Shown: one piece after another, positions 35,637 through 48,109 of the stretch
Layout of the letters: each line of letters opens with the position of its first letter
Position numbering within the stretch: the first letter of the stretch is position 1
From: Ectothiorhodosinus mongolicus
GTDB lineage: Bacteria; Pseudomonadota; Gammaproteobacteria; Ectothiorhodospirales; Ectothiorhodospiraceae
Length of the DNA stretch: 64,000 nt
Direction of reading: 5' to 3'
Assembly (NCBI RefSeq): GCF_022406875.1
Contig: NZ_CP023018.1
Location: 1,499,914-1,563,913, forward strand
The notes under the pieces: model-generated
What the model was told of the DNA's origin: nothing
Databases searched by the model: none
What the model saw: only the letters and a program-made list of their open reading frames with translations
Program-made: the position numbers and the translations under genes

Positions 35637-36152
35637 GTGCGTGAGTTCTGTGCCGGATAGCCAGTCGTGCAACATCAATTTGCGCGGATGGCGCCAGGAC
35701 AGAATTAAGCCAATAACGATCAGCAGTACCAAGCCTTTAGTCAGTAGGAAAAGATCCAGGCGCCAAGCCTGGAAAGCCCCCAATACCAAGATCCATTGCG
35801 CCAGGGCTACTGAAAAACGCCGCAGCGCCTGCCACCAAGTGACCGCTGTGCCATCGCTGCTGACCAGGCGTATTTGCCAGGTAGTCATCGCCAAGGTCGT
35901 GCCACTGTGAGTCCAAAACCAGCCAAAGTAAGTGAAAGCTACACCGAAATAGACTGCCGCAAGCGCTAGCATGGCCGGCTGAGTCCAACTGGCCTGTTCG
36001 ATTTCTAAAGCGGTTAAAGCGGTAATGGCTAGGCTGGTGAGCATCAGCGCAGAGAAGGCCAGCAGACCGTCATAAAACATGCAGGCCATGCGCTTGAGTA
36101 GGCCAATGGGTTGGGATGAGTCATCAGTCACGGCAATCGTCTCGCAGGCCAC
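35610..36152 (-). CDS. RDD family membrane protein
   Basis: A 180-residue protein with the RDD signature KRMACMFYDGLLAFSALM in the first transmembrane helix region. Two further hydrophobic segments follow, then the conserved TTLAMTTWQIRLVSSDG and C-terminal HDWLSGTEL. RDD proteins are small multi-pass membrane proteins of unclear role, some linked to ion exchange. The start is GTG 36152 or the in-frame GTG a few codons later (VTDDSSQPIG). Its last nine codons overlap lptG. Confidence 0.85.
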   Translation of the reverse strand: MACETIAVTDDSSQPIGLLKRMACMFYDGLLAFSALMLTSLAITALTALEIEQASWTQPAMLALAAVYFGVAFTYFGWFWTHSGTTLAMTTWQIRLVSSDGTAVTWWQALRRFSVALAQWILVLGAFQAWRLDLFLLTKGLVLLIVIGLILSWRHPRKLMLHDWLSGTELTHSPHPGKTP

Positions 36153-36253
36153 AGTCTTGGAGGGGTATCTGATGCATTATACGGATGCGTCATAAAACTT
36201 CCGACGCAAGGCGCGGTCGAATGGGCAATAGGACATGATATAGACTCGGGTGT

Positions 36254-37732
36254 ATGAAGCGACTGGCCATTTGGGTAACACTGATTCTACTGGGTATGTC
36301 TTTGCTGCTACTTGGGCAGGCGGGTAGCCGTGAGCGGGTGGCGGTGATCCTCAATATCGAGGGTGCCATCGGGCCGGCCAACAGCGACTACTTCATGCGG
36401 GGTTTGAACCGCGCGCAAGAGATGAATGCCGAGATCGTTGTGGTGCGTATGGATACGCCGGGCGGGCTCGACAGCTCGATGCGCGACATGATCAAGGCCA
36501 TTTTGTCTTCTACCGTCCCTGTGGCGACCTACGTGTATCCGCCTGGAGGCCGCGCCGCCAGTGCGGGGACGTATCTGCTTTATGCAAGTCACATTGCGGC
36601 CATGGCACCAGCCACCAATTTGGGCTCAGCAACCCCCGTACAAATGGGCGGGGGTGGCCTGCCAGGTATGCCGGGCGCTGACGAGCCCGATGCCGCCCCG
36701 GAGAGAAAGGGAGAAGACGCGGCGGCTGATGATGCGAGCGGAAACTTGGAAGAGGCAACAGCGCAAGAGGATGCTGCTGAAGCCCCGGCTCGCGGACCAC
36801 GTCGCGGCGAGACCGCCATGGAGCGTAAGGTTTTAGAAGACGCGGTGTCCTATATTCGCGAGCTAGCTGAGCTGCGGGGCCGCAATGCCGACTGGGCGGA
36901 GGAGGCCGTGCGCGAAGCCATGAATATCGGCGCGACTGAGGCCTTAAAACTCAATGTCATTGATGTGGTGGCAGAGAGCATTCCCGAGTTATTGGCAGCG
37001 ATTGACGGTCGCACGGTGAAAATGGAAATTGGCGAACGTGTCTTGGATACCAGCAGTTTGCAGTTGGTAGAAATCCTGCCTGACTGGCGCACCCAGCTGC
37101 TGGCGGTGATCACTAATCCCAACATTGCTTATTTGCTGATGTTGGTGGGTGTGTATGGGATTATTTTTGAGTTGGCCAATCCGGGGAGTATCTTCCCGGG
37201 TGTCATCGGTGCGATTTCTTTGGTGGTGGCTTTGTATGCTTTCCAGGTCCTGCCCATCAATTACGCCGGTCTAGCACTGATTTTCTTGGGCATTGTGTTC
37301 ATGATTGCTGAGGCCTTTGTGCCCAGCTTTGGGATTTTGGGATTTGGCGGCATTGCTGCCTTTGTAGTGGGGTCGATAATCTTGGTAGATGATACGAATT
37401 TCGCCATCTCGATTCCGTTGATTGGTGGCACGGCTTTGGTCTCAGCAGGGTTTTTCATCTGGATTCTGAGTCGCTTGATTCGTATTCGCCGCAAGCCAGC
37501 AACGACCGGCCGGGAAGAGTTGATTGGCGCGCGCGCCGTGGCCTTAACGGACTTTGCTGATGGCAAAGGCCGGGTTTGGCTGCACAGCGAATCTTGGTTG
37601 GCTCATGCGGATAGCACGCTCGAGATTAACAAAGGTGATGTACTCGAAGTCACCGCCTTACACGATTTGACCGTGTCCGTGGTACCGAGCTCGGTCCCCG
37701 ACGAAGCCCTCAGCAAAGGAGTTCAATCATGA
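36254..37732 (+). CDS. Long-form NfeD: membrane-bound ClpP-class serine protease
   Basis: This 492-residue protein has a signal-anchor ([19 protein letters not shown]) and a ClpP-like protease domain with catalytic Ser103 ([14 protein letters not shown]). Four to five transmembrane helices and a C-terminal OB-fold NfeD domain ([25 protein letters not shown]) follow. Such proteases cleave the C-terminus of stomatin partners, and the partner gene follows directly with a four-base overlap. A low-complexity acidic/Ala-rich insertion of roughly 50 residues (starting [14 protein letters not shown]) interrupts the protease domain. Confidence 0.92.
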   Translation: MKRLAIWVTLILLGMSLLLLGQAGSRERVAVILNIEGAIGPANSDYFMRGLNRAQEMNAEIVVVRMDTPGGLDSSMRDMIKAILSSTVPVATYVYPPGGRAASAGTYLLYASHIAAMAPATNLGSATPVQMGGGGLPGMPGADEPDAAPERKGEDAAADDASGNLEEATAQEDAAEAPARGPRRGETAMERKVLEDAVSYIRELAELRGRNADWAEEAVREAMNIGATEALKLNVIDVVAESIPELLAAIDGRTVKMEIGERVLDTSSLQLVEILPDWRTQLLAVITNPNIAYLLMLVGVYGIIFELANPGSIFPGVIGAISLVVALYAFQVLPINYAGLALIFLGIVFMIAEAFVPSFGILGFGGIAAFVVGSIILVDDTNFAISIPLIGGTALVSAGFFIWILSRLIRIRRKPATTGREELIGARAVALTDFADGKGRVWLHSESWLAHADSTLEINKGDVLEVTALHDLTVSVVPSSVPDEALSKGVQS

Positions 37733-38499
37733 TTCTCTCGATTCTGGTGCCCATTGCCCTCGTTCTTGGGCTATTGGTCATGTCGATCCGCATCCTGCCG
37801 GAATACGAGCGGGGCGTGGTGTTCTTTCTGGGTCGTTTTCAGGCAGTTAAGGGCCCGGGTCTGATCATCGTGATTCCCGGGATTCAGCAGATCGTGCGCG
37901 TGGATTTGCGCGTGATCACGCTGGATGTTCCCAGTCAGGATGTGATCTCGCAGGATAACGTCACGGTGCGTGTTAACGCCGTTCTTTATTTTCGGGTGGT
38001 TGATCCCGAAAAAGCCATTATCCAGGTGGAAGATTATTACAACGCCACCAGCCAGTTGGCGCAGACCACCTTGCGCTCGGTGCTGGGTAAGCATGATCTG
38101 GATGAGATGTTGTCCGAGCGCGATAAGCTGAATAACGACATTCAGGCCATTTTGGACGTACAAACCGATGCTTGGGGCATCAAGGTGGCCAATGTGGAAA
38201 TCAAGCATGTGGACTTGAACGAGAGCATGATCCGCGCCATTGCCCGTCAAGCCGAGGCAGAGCGTGAACGACGCGCCAAGATTATTCACGCCGAGGGTGA
38301 GCTGCAGGCCGCGCAAAAACTCACCGAAGCCGCAGGCATCATGTCCACCAATCCCCAGGCTTTGCAGCTGCGTTATCTGCAGACCATGGCGGATATGGCG
38401 ACCACCAGTCAGTCGACAGTGATCTTTCCTTTTCCCATGGACTTGCTCAAGGGCCTGATGGGGAGTAAAGCCGATGGCGCGACTAAAGGCAGTGCGTGA
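37729..38499 (+). CDS. Slipin/stomatin family (SPFH) membrane protein
   Basis: A 256-residue protein with one N-terminal hydrophobic hairpin ([18 protein letters not shown]) and an SPFH domain ([58 protein letters not shown]). A helical oligomerisation segment follows ([20 protein letters not shown]). It forms membrane microdomain scaffolds and is the likely substrate and partner of the upstream NfeD protease. It overlaps xerD by four bases. Confidence 0.94.
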   Translation: MILSILVPIALVLGLLVMSIRILPEYERGVVFFLGRFQAVKGPGLIIVIPGIQQIVRVDLRVITLDVPSQDVISQDNVTVRVNAVLYFRVVDPEKAIIQVEDYYNATSQLAQTTLRSVLGKHDLDEMLSERDKLNNDIQAILDVQTDAWGIKVANVEIKHVDLNESMIRAIARQAEAERERRAKIIHAEGELQAAQKLTEAAGIMSTNPQALQLRYLQTMADMATTSQSTVIFPFPMDLLKGLMGSKADGATKGSA

Positions 38500-39392
38500 G
38501 CTCAGATCAAGCCAGCATTGACCGGTTTTTGGACGCGCTCTGGATGGAGCATGGTTTGAGCCAGCGTACGTTGGATGCCTACCGATCGGATCTATCGGCG
38601 TTGGCTCAGTGGTTGAGCCAAGGGCGGGGTGATTTGTTGAGCGCCGGGCGCCCGCAGTTACTGGACTATTTGGCAGCGCGTATGGAGGGCGGCGCGCGTC
38701 CTCGAAGTCTGGCGCGTCTATTGTCTAGCCTGCGACGGTTTTATGGCTATGCCGTGCAAAATGCCTTGATTACGGAAGATCCTACAGCGCGCATTGATGG
38801 TCCGCGTGTGGGTCGGGGTTTGCCGTCTTCTTTGAGTGAAATCGAAGTCGATAATCTATTGGCAGCGCCCAGCCTCAAAACCGCAGAGGGGCTCAGAGAT
38901 CGCGCCATGCTCGAGCTTTTGTATGCCACCGGGCTACGGGTCTCAGAGCTGGTCTCGCTGGAACTGGGGCAGGTGAGCTTAAAGCATGGTGTGGTGCGCA
39001 CCATGGGCAAAGGCAGCAAAGAGCGGTTGGTTCCCTTGGGCGAAGAAGCCTTGGATCGTTTGCAGCAATACCTGCAAGAGTCGCGGCCGGCCTTATTGGC
39101 CGGGCATGGTCAAGCTGAGGCCTTGTTCGTCACCCGCCGCGGTGGTGCGATGACGCGGCAAGCTTTTTGGTATTTGCTGCGGCGTCATGCGCGCGCGGCT
39201 GGCATCAGTAAACACCTATCACCGCACACGCTGCGCCATGCATTTGCCACACATCTTTTGAATCATGGGGCGGATTTGCGCGTGGTGCAGATGCTGTTGG
39301 GGCATTCGAGCCTATCGACCACCCAAATTTATACCCATGTGGCGCAAGAGCGTCTGAAATCCCTCCACGCCCAACATCATCCGCGTGGTTAA
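38496..39392 (+). CDS. xerD: Site-specific tyrosine recombinase XerD
   Basis: A 298-residue recombinase. The N-terminal SAM-like core-binding domain starts [20 protein letters not shown]. Catalytic residues are seen in [12 protein letters not shown] (Arg), [20 protein letters not shown] (His/Arg), LGHSS (His) and the nucleophile Y279 in TQIYTHV. It resolves chromosome dimers at dif with XerC. XerD rather than XerC is chosen because dsbC follows, as in E. coli. It overlaps the slipin gene. I did not find a dif site in the window. Confidence 0.94.
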   Translation: MSSDQASIDRFLDALWMEHGLSQRTLDAYRSDLSALAQWLSQGRGDLLSAGRPQLLDYLAARMEGGARPRSLARLLSSLRRFYGYAVQNALITEDPTARIDGPRVGRGLPSSLSEIEVDNLLAAPSLKTAEGLRDRAMLELLYATGLRVSELVSLELGQVSLKHGVVRTMGKGSKERLVPLGEEALDRLQQYLQESRPALLAGHGQAEALFVTRRGGAMTRQAFWYLLRRHARAAGISKHLSPHTLRHAFATHLLNHGADLRVVQMLLGHSSLSTTQIYTHVAQERLKSLHAQHHPRG

Positions 39393-39419
39393 CTGCTGAC
39401 TTTTTGATGAGTGATTGTG

Positions 39420-40148
39420 ATGCGTAAAACTTTAGTAACGGGTGTTTGTTTGGCGGCGCTATTGAGTGCCGGTGCGGCGCTGGCCGATGCGGCGATGGAT
39501 CAGGTGCGTGAGCGCGTGCAGCAGCTGGTTCCCGATGGCACACCCAGCTACATCGGTGCCACCGGTGTCGGGGATCTCTATGAGGTGCGCTATGGCGTGC
39601 AAACTTTCTACATCAGCGCCGATGGCCGTTTCGCCATTCAGGGCGAACTGGTCGAGCTGGAAACTATGGAGAATCTGACCGCGGTCAGCCGCGCTCAAGG
39701 GCGGCTTGAGCTGCTGGCGGAACTACCCACCGAGGGCATGGTGACCTATCCGGCCAGTGGTGAGCATCGCCATACGATCACGGTGTTTACCGATGTTGAC
39801 TGTCCCTATTGCCGGCGTTTGCATGAAGAAGTTCCTGAGCTTAATGCCAATGGGGTGGAAGTGCGTTATCTGATGTTTCCCCGGGCTGGCGAGGGCAGTG
39901 CGACCTACACCAAGATGGTGAACGTCTGGTGTGCGGACGATAAGCGTGCCGCCATGGATCGCGTCAAAGACGGCGAAACCATCGAGTCGCGGCAGTGTGA
40001 AGTCCCGGCCGAGGCGCATGTGGCGGCGGGGCAGTTGATGGGAGTCAATGGCACGCCAGCAATGCTGCTCGAAAGTGGCGATTTGGTGCCCGGTTACCGT
40101 CCTGCCGATGAGATTAATCGTTTACTGGAGCAATTGGTCAGACGCTAG
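39420..40148 (+). CDS. dsbC: Thiol:disulfide interchange protein DsbC
   Basis: This 242-residue periplasmic disulfide isomerase has a signal peptide (TLVTGVCLAALLSAGAALA), an N-terminal dimerisation domain (YEVRYGVQTFYISADGRFAI) and a thioredoxin domain with active site C128-P-Y-C131 (FTDVDCPYCRRLHEEV). The cis-Pro loop is NGTPAML. It reshuffles wrong disulfides. The ATG at 39420 is preferred to the 39411 codon because it directly begins the signal peptide. Its TAG overlaps the convergent cnoX stop through CTAG. Confidence 0.95.
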   Translation: MRKTLVTGVCLAALLSAGAALADAAMDQVRERVQQLVPDGTPSYIGATGVGDLYEVRYGVQTFYISADGRFAIQGELVELETMENLTAVSRAQGRLELLAELPTEGMVTYPASGEHRHTITVFTDVDCPYCRRLHEEVPELNANGVEVRYLMFPRAGEGSATYTKMVNVWCADDKRAAMDRVKDGETIESRQCEVPAEAHVAAGQLMGVNGTPAMLLESGDLVPGYRPADEINRLLEQLVRR

Positions 40149-40981
40149 TACAACAGGGCCATCATGCGCTTGCGATAGGTGGTGACCACGGGGTCATTGC
40201 CGATCATCGTGAATCCAGCCACCAAGGCCTGACGCGCGGCGCTGTCGGCGAATTTGGGGTGTTGGCGCATCAGTTGCAACAAAGTCTCGAAACCCGACTC
40301 GGCTTGGCCATTGAGAAGTTGGGCACAGCCTTGTACGAGCATCTGCGCCGGTGCTGCTTCCGCCTTTGGATCCTCGCCGAGCTTTTGTAGCTGGGCCAAC
40401 AGCAAGGTGGCCTTAAGTGGTGCGACCTCGGCGGTCTCATGTAAATCCAGCGGCAAGGTTTGCAGCAGAGCCTCTGCGGCTTCTAAATCACCCAGGGCCA
40501 TGAGTTCGCGAGCCTCATCGATTTTCAGGGACTCATCATCGGGTGAGGCCGCTCGCAAGGCGCGAATGTGTTCTAGGGCGTTGGCATGATCGCCACTGGC
40601 GCCGATGTCACGGGCGATTTCCAAAGGGCTGGCTTCCGGTTTGGGGATATGCCTGTCGAGCAGGGCGCGAATCTCTGACTCAGGCTGCACGCCCATAAAG
40701 TGATCCACCACTTGGCCATTTTTGAACAGCATGACTGTGGGCAAGCTGCGCACGCCGGCTTGAGCGGCCAACGCCTGTTCCACGTCGGTGTTCACCTTGG
40801 CAAGAAAAAACTGCCCCGCATATTCCTCAGCCAAGTTTTGCAGGATAGGCATGAGCATCTTGCAGGGTTGGCACCAGTCCGCCCAAAAGTCGACCAGAAC
40901 CGGCACTTGCATGGAGCGCTCCAGTACCTCGGTTTGAAATTGGCTGGCGGTGATATCGCTGTAATGGGCCTGTTGGCTCAT
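40145..40981 (-). CDS. cnoX: Thioredoxin-like co-chaperone CnoX (YbbN)
   Basis: This 278-residue protein has an N-terminal thioredoxin domain (VPVLVDFWADWCQPCKMLMP) and a C-terminal TPR-like region (about 125-278), the layout of CnoX/YbbN. The active site is C-Q-P-C, whereas E. coli CnoX has S-Q-H-C, so this protein should retain redox activity in addition to its holdase role. It protects and hands substrates to GroEL and DnaK. It is divergent from parE. Confidence 0.92.
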   Translation of the reverse strand: MSQQAHYSDITASQFQTEVLERSMQVPVLVDFWADWCQPCKMLMPILQNLAEEYAGQFFLAKVNTDVEQALAAQAGVRSLPTVMLFKNGQVVDHFMGVQPESEIRALLDRHIPKPEASPLEIARDIGASGDHANALEHIRALRAASPDDESLKIDEARELMALGDLEAAEALLQTLPLDLHETAEVAPLKATLLLAQLQKLGEDPKAEAAPAQMLVQGCAQLLNGQAESGFETLLQLMRQHPKFADSAARQALVAGFTMIGNDPVVTTYRKRMMALLY

Positions 40982-41032
40982 GCCTTCTCCTAGGATTTCG
41001 TATGCTTGGATGATGCCCTATTGTTGGGATGA

Positions 41033-43012
<1,980 letters not shown>

Positions 43013-43026
43013 GAGGAGCATTTGCG

Positions 43027-43263
43027 ATGGCCAATCTGCCGGTCAAATTTGGAACCCGATTTTTTCTGGTGCTGCTGAGCTTTTTGGGCGTTTTCCTGTC
43101 GATGACGGGAATTCTTGAGTTGGTGGCCGGGGGCATCGGCAGTTTTTATCCTCCGGAGCTGCGCTTTCCTGGATACAGTATGGTGTTGATCATCTCGGGT
43201 TACGCGATGATGGTGCCCATCGGTTGGCTGTATTGGAAAGATGCGCAGCAGGATGAGGATTGA
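43027..43263 (+). CDS. Small two-helix membrane protein between parE and parC
   Basis: A 78-residue protein with two clear transmembrane segments ([40 protein letters not shown]) and an acidic C-terminus (KDAQQDED). GAGGAG precedes its ATG, and its TGA overlaps the parC ATG. It is therefore embedded in the parE-parC transcription unit and probably translationally coupled to parC. I do not recognise a family. Its tight packing and good ribosome-binding site argue that it is real. Confidence 0.75.
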   Translation: MANLPVKFGTRFFLVLLSFLGVFLSMTGILELVAGGIGSFYPPELRFPGYSMVLIISGYAMMVPIGWLYWKDAQQDED

Positions 43264-45509
43264 TGGAGTCTTTGACGCTGGACTTTGAGGGCGCGGAGCG
43301 CCAGCCACTGCATCAATTTGCGGAAAAGGCGTATTTGGATTACGCCATGTACGTCATTCTCGACCGTGCCTTGCCGCATGTGGGCGATGGTCTAAAGCCG
43401 GTGCAGCGTCGACTGATTTATGCCATGAGCGAGCTGGGGCTGTCTGCTCTATCCAAGCACAAGAAATCTGCGCGTACCGTCGGTGATGTGCTGGGTAAAT
43501 ACCATCCGCATGGTGACTCGGCCTGTTACGAGGCCATGGTGCTGTTGGCCCAGCCGTTTTCCTCGCGCTACCCCTTTGTTGATGGTCAGGGCAACTGGGG
43601 CTCACCGGATGATCCGAAGTCGTTTGCGGCGATGCGCTATACCGAGGCGCGCTTATCGGCCTATGCGCAGGTGCTGCTCTCGGAGTTGGGTCAGGGCACG
43701 GCCGATTGGGTGCCAAATTTTGATGGGACTTTGGAAGAACCCAAGGTGTTGCCCGCGCGCCTGCCCAATGTGCTGCTCAATGGCGGCACGGGTATTGCGG
43801 TGGGCATGGCTACCGATATTCCGCCGCATAATCTGCGCGAGGTGGCGGCGGCTTGCGTGCACTTATTGGCCGAGCCCGATGCGGACTTAGAGGCGATTTG
43901 TGCGCATATTCAGGGGCCGGATTTTCCTACGGATGCTGAGATCATTACCTCGCGCCAGGATATTTTGGCGCTGTATCGTTCGGGTCATGGCAGTGTGCGC
44001 ATGCGTGCCCGCTTCGAACGAGAAAATGGCGATATTATTATCACCGCACTGCCGTTTCAGGTGTCTGGCGCTAAGGTTTTAGAGCAGATAGCGGCGCAAA
44101 TGCAGGCCAAGCGCCTGCCGATGGTCGAGGATTTGCGCGATGAGTCGGATCACGAACATCCCACCCGCCTGGTCATCACGCCGCGCTCCAATCGCATCGA
44201 TATTGATGCCTTGATGGCGCATTTGTTCGCCACTACCGATTTGGAACGCAGCTATCGCGTCAATCTCAACATCATTGGCTTGGACGGCCGCCCGCAGGTG
44301 AAGCCGCTTTTGCCTTTGCTGCGCGAGTGGCTGGAGTTTCGTATTGAGACCGTGCGTCGCCGCTTGAGTTGGCGCTTAGAAAAAGTGCAGGCGCGTCTGC
44401 ACATTTTGGAAGGCTTGCTGGTCGCTTTCTTAAATATCGACGAAGTCATCGCCATTATTCGTGAGCACGACCAACCCAAGCCCGTGCTGATTAAGCGCTT
44501 TGGTCTGACCGATACCCAGGCCGAGGCTATTTTGGAACTGAAGTTGCGGCATTTGGCGCGGCTTGAGGAAATGAAGATACGCGGTGAGCAGGATGATCTG
44601 CAAAAAGAGCGCGATAAGCTGGAAAAAATCCTCGGCTCCAAGGCGCGCTTGCATCGTTTGGTGAGCGATGAGCTGACCGCTGATGCGGAGAAGTTTGGCG
44701 ATGCACGACGCTCACCGATGGTTGCCCGCGCGGCGGCGCAGGCTTTGGATGAAACCGCACTGGTGCCTACCGAGCCTTTGACCGTGGTGCTTTCTGCCAT
44801 GGGTTGGGTGCGCGCGGCTAAGGGCCATGAGGTCGATGCTCAAGCGCTGAATTACAAGGCCGGTGATCAATATCTGGCCGCGGCCCAGGGGCGCAGTAAT
44901 CAGCTGGCGGTGTTTCTTGATACCACCGGGCGCACCTATGCCCTGGCGGCCCATACGCTGCCATCAGCGCGCAGCCAAGGTGAGCCATTGTCGGGGCGCT
45001 TGTCCCCGCCGGATGGCGCTCGATTTGTCAGTGTGCTGATGGGTGCTGAGCAAGAACATTTCGTGGTGGCCAGTAGCCATGGTTACGGTTTTGTCTGTAC
45101 CTTGGCGGACATGGTTTCGCGTAATCGTGCGGGCAAGGCTTTACTTAGCCTGCCAGCGGGCGCTGAGGTGATGGCGCCGGTGCGCGTTCGTGATCTTGAA
45201 CAGCAGTATCTGGCCGCGGTCAGCAGTGAGGGCTATCTGTTGATCATCCGTCTCGCCGACCTGCCGCAGCTCGCCAAAGGCAAGGGCAATAAAATCATTA
45301 ACGTCCCCTCAGCCCGCCTCAAATCCGGCGAGGAGTGCTTGGCGGATCTGTGTGTACTCGGCGCCAACGACAGCCTCACCATCGCCGCCGGCAAGAAACC
45401 CAAGACCCTAAAGCCCGACGAGTGGCAGACCTACACCGGCGAGCGCGCTCGCCGCGGCCTCAAACTCCCTTTCATCAAAAAAGGGGTACGACCCCAATTC
45501 ACCTCGTAA
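43263..45509 (+). CDS. parC: DNA topoisomerase IV subunit A
   Basis: A 748-residue type IIA topoisomerase. It has [19 protein letters not shown]-type entry motifs, the quinolone-resistance region [20 protein letters not shown], and the catalytic Tyr in [14 protein letters not shown]. The coiled coil and shorter C-terminal beta-pinwheel typical of ParC follow. Start ATG 43263 has GAGGAT upstream. The last eight codons ([10 protein letters not shown] region) and the TAA lie within a REP-like palindrome, so the extreme C-terminus is repeat-derived. Confidence 0.96.
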   Translation: MESLTLDFEGAERQPLHQFAEKAYLDYAMYVILDRALPHVGDGLKPVQRRLIYAMSELGLSALSKHKKSARTVGDVLGKYHPHGDSACYEAMVLLAQPFSSRYPFVDGQGNWGSPDDPKSFAAMRYTEARLSAYAQVLLSELGQGTADWVPNFDGTLEEPKVLPARLPNVLLNGGTGIAVGMATDIPPHNLREVAAACVHLLAEPDADLEAICAHIQGPDFPTDAEIITSRQDILALYRSGHGSVRMRARFERENGDIIITALPFQVSGAKVLEQIAAQMQAKRLPMVEDLRDESDHEHPTRLVITPRSNRIDIDALMAHLFATTDLERSYRVNLNIIGLDGRPQVKPLLPLLREWLEFRIETVRRRLSWRLEKVQARLHILEGLLVAFLNIDEVIAIIREHDQPKPVLIKRFGLTDTQAEAILELKLRHLARLEEMKIRGEQDDLQKERDKLEKILGSKARLHRLVSDELTADAEKFGDARRSPMVARAAAQALDETALVPTEPLTVVLSAMGWVRAAKGHEVDAQALNYKAGDQYLAAAQGRSNQLAVFLDTTGRTYALAAHTLPSARSQGEPLSGRLSPPDGARFVSVLMGAEQEHFVVASSHGYGFVCTLADMVSRNRAGKALLSLPAGAEVMAPVRVRDLEQQYLAAVSSEGYLLIIRLADLPQLAKGKGNKIINVPSARLKSGEECLADLCVLGANDSLTIAAGKKPKTLKPDEWQTYTGERARRGLKLPFIKKGVRPQFTS

Positions 45510-45532
45510 GTGGGGTCGTACCCCATTTTTTT
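45477..45532. terminator. REP-like palindrome, copy 3, bidirectional terminator overlapping the parC end
   Basis: A six-A run (45477-45482), arm ggggtacgacccca (45483-45496), a 14-nt loop, arm tggggtcgtacccc (45511-45524), then A and seven T (45526-45532). The A-stem-T layout can terminate in both directions. The parC stop TAA (45507-45509) lies in the loop. Confidence 0.85.
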
Positions 45533-45605
45533 GGTTGAATTTTCCCGGGTAAACCCCATCTAATAGGGCGGTTCCTTTTCGACTCTTTAGCGTTCGGAGA
45601 TATCA

Positions 45606-46496
45606 ATGAAGCGTGTACTGCTTTTTCTGGCAACCAACCTTGCCATCATTGTGGTGCTCAGCATTACCCTGCGCATCCTCGGTGTCGAGCGCATTTTGGA
45701 TGAGCAGGGGGTGGGGCTTAGCTACGGCAACCTGCTCGTGTTTGCTTTGGTGTTTGGTTTTGGCGGTTCGTTTATCTCCTTGGCGCTATCCAAATGGATG
45801 GCCAAGCGCGCCATGCGGGTGCAGATCATCGAACAGCCGCGTAACAGTACTGAGCAGTGGCTGGTGGATACCGTGCGCCGTCAGGCCAAACAGGCCGGCA
45901 TCGGCATGCCCGAGGTGGGGATTTTCAATTCCCCAGATCCCAACGCCTTTGCTACCGGCATGAGCCGTAATAATGCTTTGGTGGCGGTCAGCACCGGCCT
46001 AATGCAGAACATGGGCCAAGACGAGGTTGAGGCGGTTCTGGGTCATGAGGTCGCGCACGTGGCCAATGGCGATATGGTGACGCTGGCCTTGATTCAAGGC
46101 GTAGTGAACACCTTCGTGATCTTCTTGGCGCGGGTGATTGGCCATTTCGTGGATCGCGCCGTGTTTAAGACCGAATCTGGCCACGGTCCGGCGTTTTGGA
46201 TTGTCACCATTGTTGCGGAAATCATCCTCGCCATCCTGGCATCGATCATCGTCTTCTGGTTCTCGCGGCAGCGCGAGTTCCGTGCCGATGCCGGTGGCGC
46301 GCGTTTGTCCAGTCGCGAGAAGATGATCTCGGCACTGGAGCGTTTGCGCGCTGCTCAGGGACATCCCTCTCAGCTGCCGGATCAGATGGCTGCCTTTGGT
46401 ATCCGCGGTGGTCGGGCTCAGGGCCTGAAGGCTTTGTTCATGACTCATCCGCCTTTGGAAGATCGTATCCAGGCTCTGAAAGCCAGCAGCTTCTAA
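45606..46496 (+). CDS. htpX: Membrane zinc protease HtpX
   Basis: A 296-residue M48 metalloprotease. The zinc motif is H147-E-V-A-H151 ([19 protein letters not shown]), with the third ligand in [15 protein letters not shown]. Four transmembrane segments are visible, two at the N-terminus ([17 protein letters not shown]) and two after the zinc site. It degrades misfolded inner-membrane proteins together with FtsH. It shares its last bases with the convergent epmB stop. Confidence 0.96.
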   Translation: MKRVLLFLATNLAIIVVLSITLRILGVERILDEQGVGLSYGNLLVFALVFGFGGSFISLALSKWMAKRAMRVQIIEQPRNSTEQWLVDTVRRQAKQAGIGMPEVGIFNSPDPNAFATGMSRNNALVAVSTGLMQNMGQDEVEAVLGHEVAHVANGDMVTLALIQGVVNTFVIFLARVIGHFVDRAVFKTESGHGPAFWIVTIVAEIILAILASIIVFWFSRQREFRADAGGARLSSREKMISALERLRAAQGHPSQLPDQMAAFGIRGGRAQGLKALFMTHPPLEDRIQALKASSF

Positions 46497-47500
46497 AGCA
46501 CGGTTTGTTTGGCACCAGCGCCGGGCACCTCACGCACCAAGCGGGGCATGAGGTAGCCCGGTAGCTGGTTCGCTAATTCCTCTAGCAATACCTTGGCCTG
46601 AGATTCCGGCACCTCGAAATGGGCGGCGCCCTGAACGCGGTCCAAAAGGTGCAGATAATAGGGCTGCACGCCGATATCCATGAGGCGCTCGCTGAGCTCT
46701 GATAATACCCGCACATCATCATTAACGCCTTTGAGCAGGACCGCTTGGTTGTAAAGGCGCACCCCAATAGCGCTTAAGCGCGCCAACGACTCTGCCACGT
46801 TAGCATCCAGTTCTTGGGCGTGATTGGCGTGTATGACCATGATTTTTCTTGGCATGGGTAGGGCGCTGAGCCAAGCGAGAAGGGGCTCGTCGACCCGCTG
46901 GGGTAGCACCACCGGCAGACGCGTATGCAGGCGCAGGCAGCGCAGATGCGGGATGGCCGCCAGATCGCTTGCCATGTCCGCCAGCCGAGCATCACTCAGG
47001 CTTAAGGGGTCACCGCCGCTAAGTATCACTTCGTTGATCTGGGTGTGCCGGTTTAGCCACTGTATCTGCGCCGGCCACTGACTGCGGCTGCTGGCGCTGG
47101 CGTAGGGAAAGTGACGGCGAAAGCAGTAACGGCAATGCACCGCACAAGCGCCGGTGGTGATGATTAAAGCCCGCCCGTGGTATTTGTGAATGATGCCGTT
47201 GTCTGTGCTGGCGGCTAAATCCCCCACAGGATCGGCGATAAAACCAAGAGTCTCCAAACACTCTGCCTCCAAGGGCAGGACTTGGCGCAGCAAAGGATCA
47301 TCGGGCCGGCCTTTCTGTATGCGCGCCAGGTATGGCTGCGGCACACGCAGCGGGAAAAGCTCCGCAGCACGCCGCGCCGCCGGTAATAGAGCCCGGTTCA
47401 GATCCAGTATGGCCAAAAGCTCGGCCGGATCGGTGATGGCCTCAGCCATCAGGCGCTGCCAATCGGGGGTCTCACAGTGAAGGGTGATTCGCGGTATCAT
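46493..47500 (-). CDS. epmB: EF-P beta-lysylation protein EpmB (lysine 2,3-aminomutase)
   Basis: This 335-residue radical-SAM, PLP-dependent aminomutase has the cluster motif [17 protein letters not shown] (CxxxCxxC). [19 protein letters not shown] and the PLP-binding segment near [19 protein letters not shown] complete the fold. It converts (S)-alpha-lysine to (R)-beta-lysine for EF-P. The ATG at 47498-47500 begins [10 protein letters not shown], the family N-terminus; the longer frame to 47539 overlaps efp. It is divergent from efp, with its start codon inside the efp promoter -10 box. Confidence 0.94.
   Translation of the reverse strand: MIPRITLHCETPDWQRLMAEAITDPAELLAILDLNRALLPAARRAAELFPLRVPQPYLARIQKGRPDDPLLRQVLPLEAECLETLGFIADPVGDLAASTDNGIIHKYHGRALIITTGACAVHCRYCFRRHFPYASASSRSQWPAQIQWLNRHTQINEVILSGGDPLSLSDARLADMASDLAAIPHLRCLRLHTRLPVVLPQRVDEPLLAWLSALPMPRKIMVIHANHAQELDANVAESLARLSAIGVRLYNQAVLLKGVNDDVRVLSELSERLMDIGVQPYYLHLLDRVQGAAHFEVPESQAKVLLEELANQLPGYLMPRLVREVPGAGAKQTVL
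47471..47500 (+). promoter_or_regulatory. Candidate efp promoter with GC-rich discriminator
   Basis: CTCACA (47471-47476) is 18 bp from TATCAT (47495-47500), followed by GTGCGGCTTTG. It is the third copy of the TAT[A/C]ATGTGCGGCTTT block. The -10 contains the complement of the epmB start codon, so efp transcription and epmB initiation share bases. Confidence 0.5.
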
Positions 47501-47532
47501 GTGCGGCTTTGCAGGTTTGGAGATGCGGCAGC

Positions 47533-48096
47533 ATGGCAAGTTATAGCACCAATGAGTTCAAAAGTGGCCTGAAGATCTTGATGGACGGTGATCCTTGCGC
47601 CATCGTCGAGAACGAATTTGTGAAGCCGGGTAAAGGCCAGGCCTTTAGCCGCGTGAAGATTCGCAATCTAAAAACCGGTCGTGTTTTGGAAAAGACATTC
47701 AAGTCCGGTGAGAGCGTGGAGGCCGCCGATGTCATGGATACCGACATGCAGTATCTCTACAGCGATGGCGAGTTCTGGCACTTCATGCATCCCGAGAGCT
47801 TTGAACAGCATGCTGCCGGCGAAACGGCTGTGGCCGATGCCATGAAATGGCTCAAAGAGCAGGACATCTGCACCGTGACACTGTGGAATGGCGCACCGCT
47901 GTCAGTCAACCCCCCGAATTTTGTTGAGCTTGCGATCACTGAATGTGATCCGGGCTTGCGTGGCGATACCGCGCAGGGCGGCAACAAGCCCGCGACGTTG
48001 GAGACCGGTGCGGTGGTGAAAGTACCTTTGTTTCTTAACGAAGGCGATGTGATTCGCGTCGATACACGCACCGGCGAGTACGTCTCGCGCGCCTAA
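47533..48096 (+). CDS. efp: Translation elongation factor P
   Basis: A 187-residue EF-P starting [19 protein letters not shown]. The beta-lysylation site is K34 in [11 protein letters not shown], followed by [15 protein letters not shown] and the C-terminal OB domain ([20 protein letters not shown]). EF-P rescues ribosomes stalled at polyproline. GGAG lies ten bases before ATG 47533. Both modification enzymes flank the gene. Confidence 0.97.
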   Translation: MASYSTNEFKSGLKILMDGDPCAIVENEFVKPGKGQAFSRVKIRNLKTGRVLEKTFKSGESVEAADVMDTDMQYLYSDGEFWHFMHPESFEQHAAGETAVADAMKWLKEQDICTVTLWNGAPLSVNPPNFVELAITECDPGLRGDTAQGGNKPATLETGAVVKVPLFLNEGDVIRVDTRTGEYVSRA

Positions 48097-48109
48097 CGCG
48101 CGCCTCCCT

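Noticed and set aside
38496-39392. XerD-like recombinase as part of a mobile element or integron
   Set aside because: It sits in a housekeeping unit with nfeD-slipin upstream and dsbC downstream, has the standard XerD length, and no attachment-site repeats or cargo are present.
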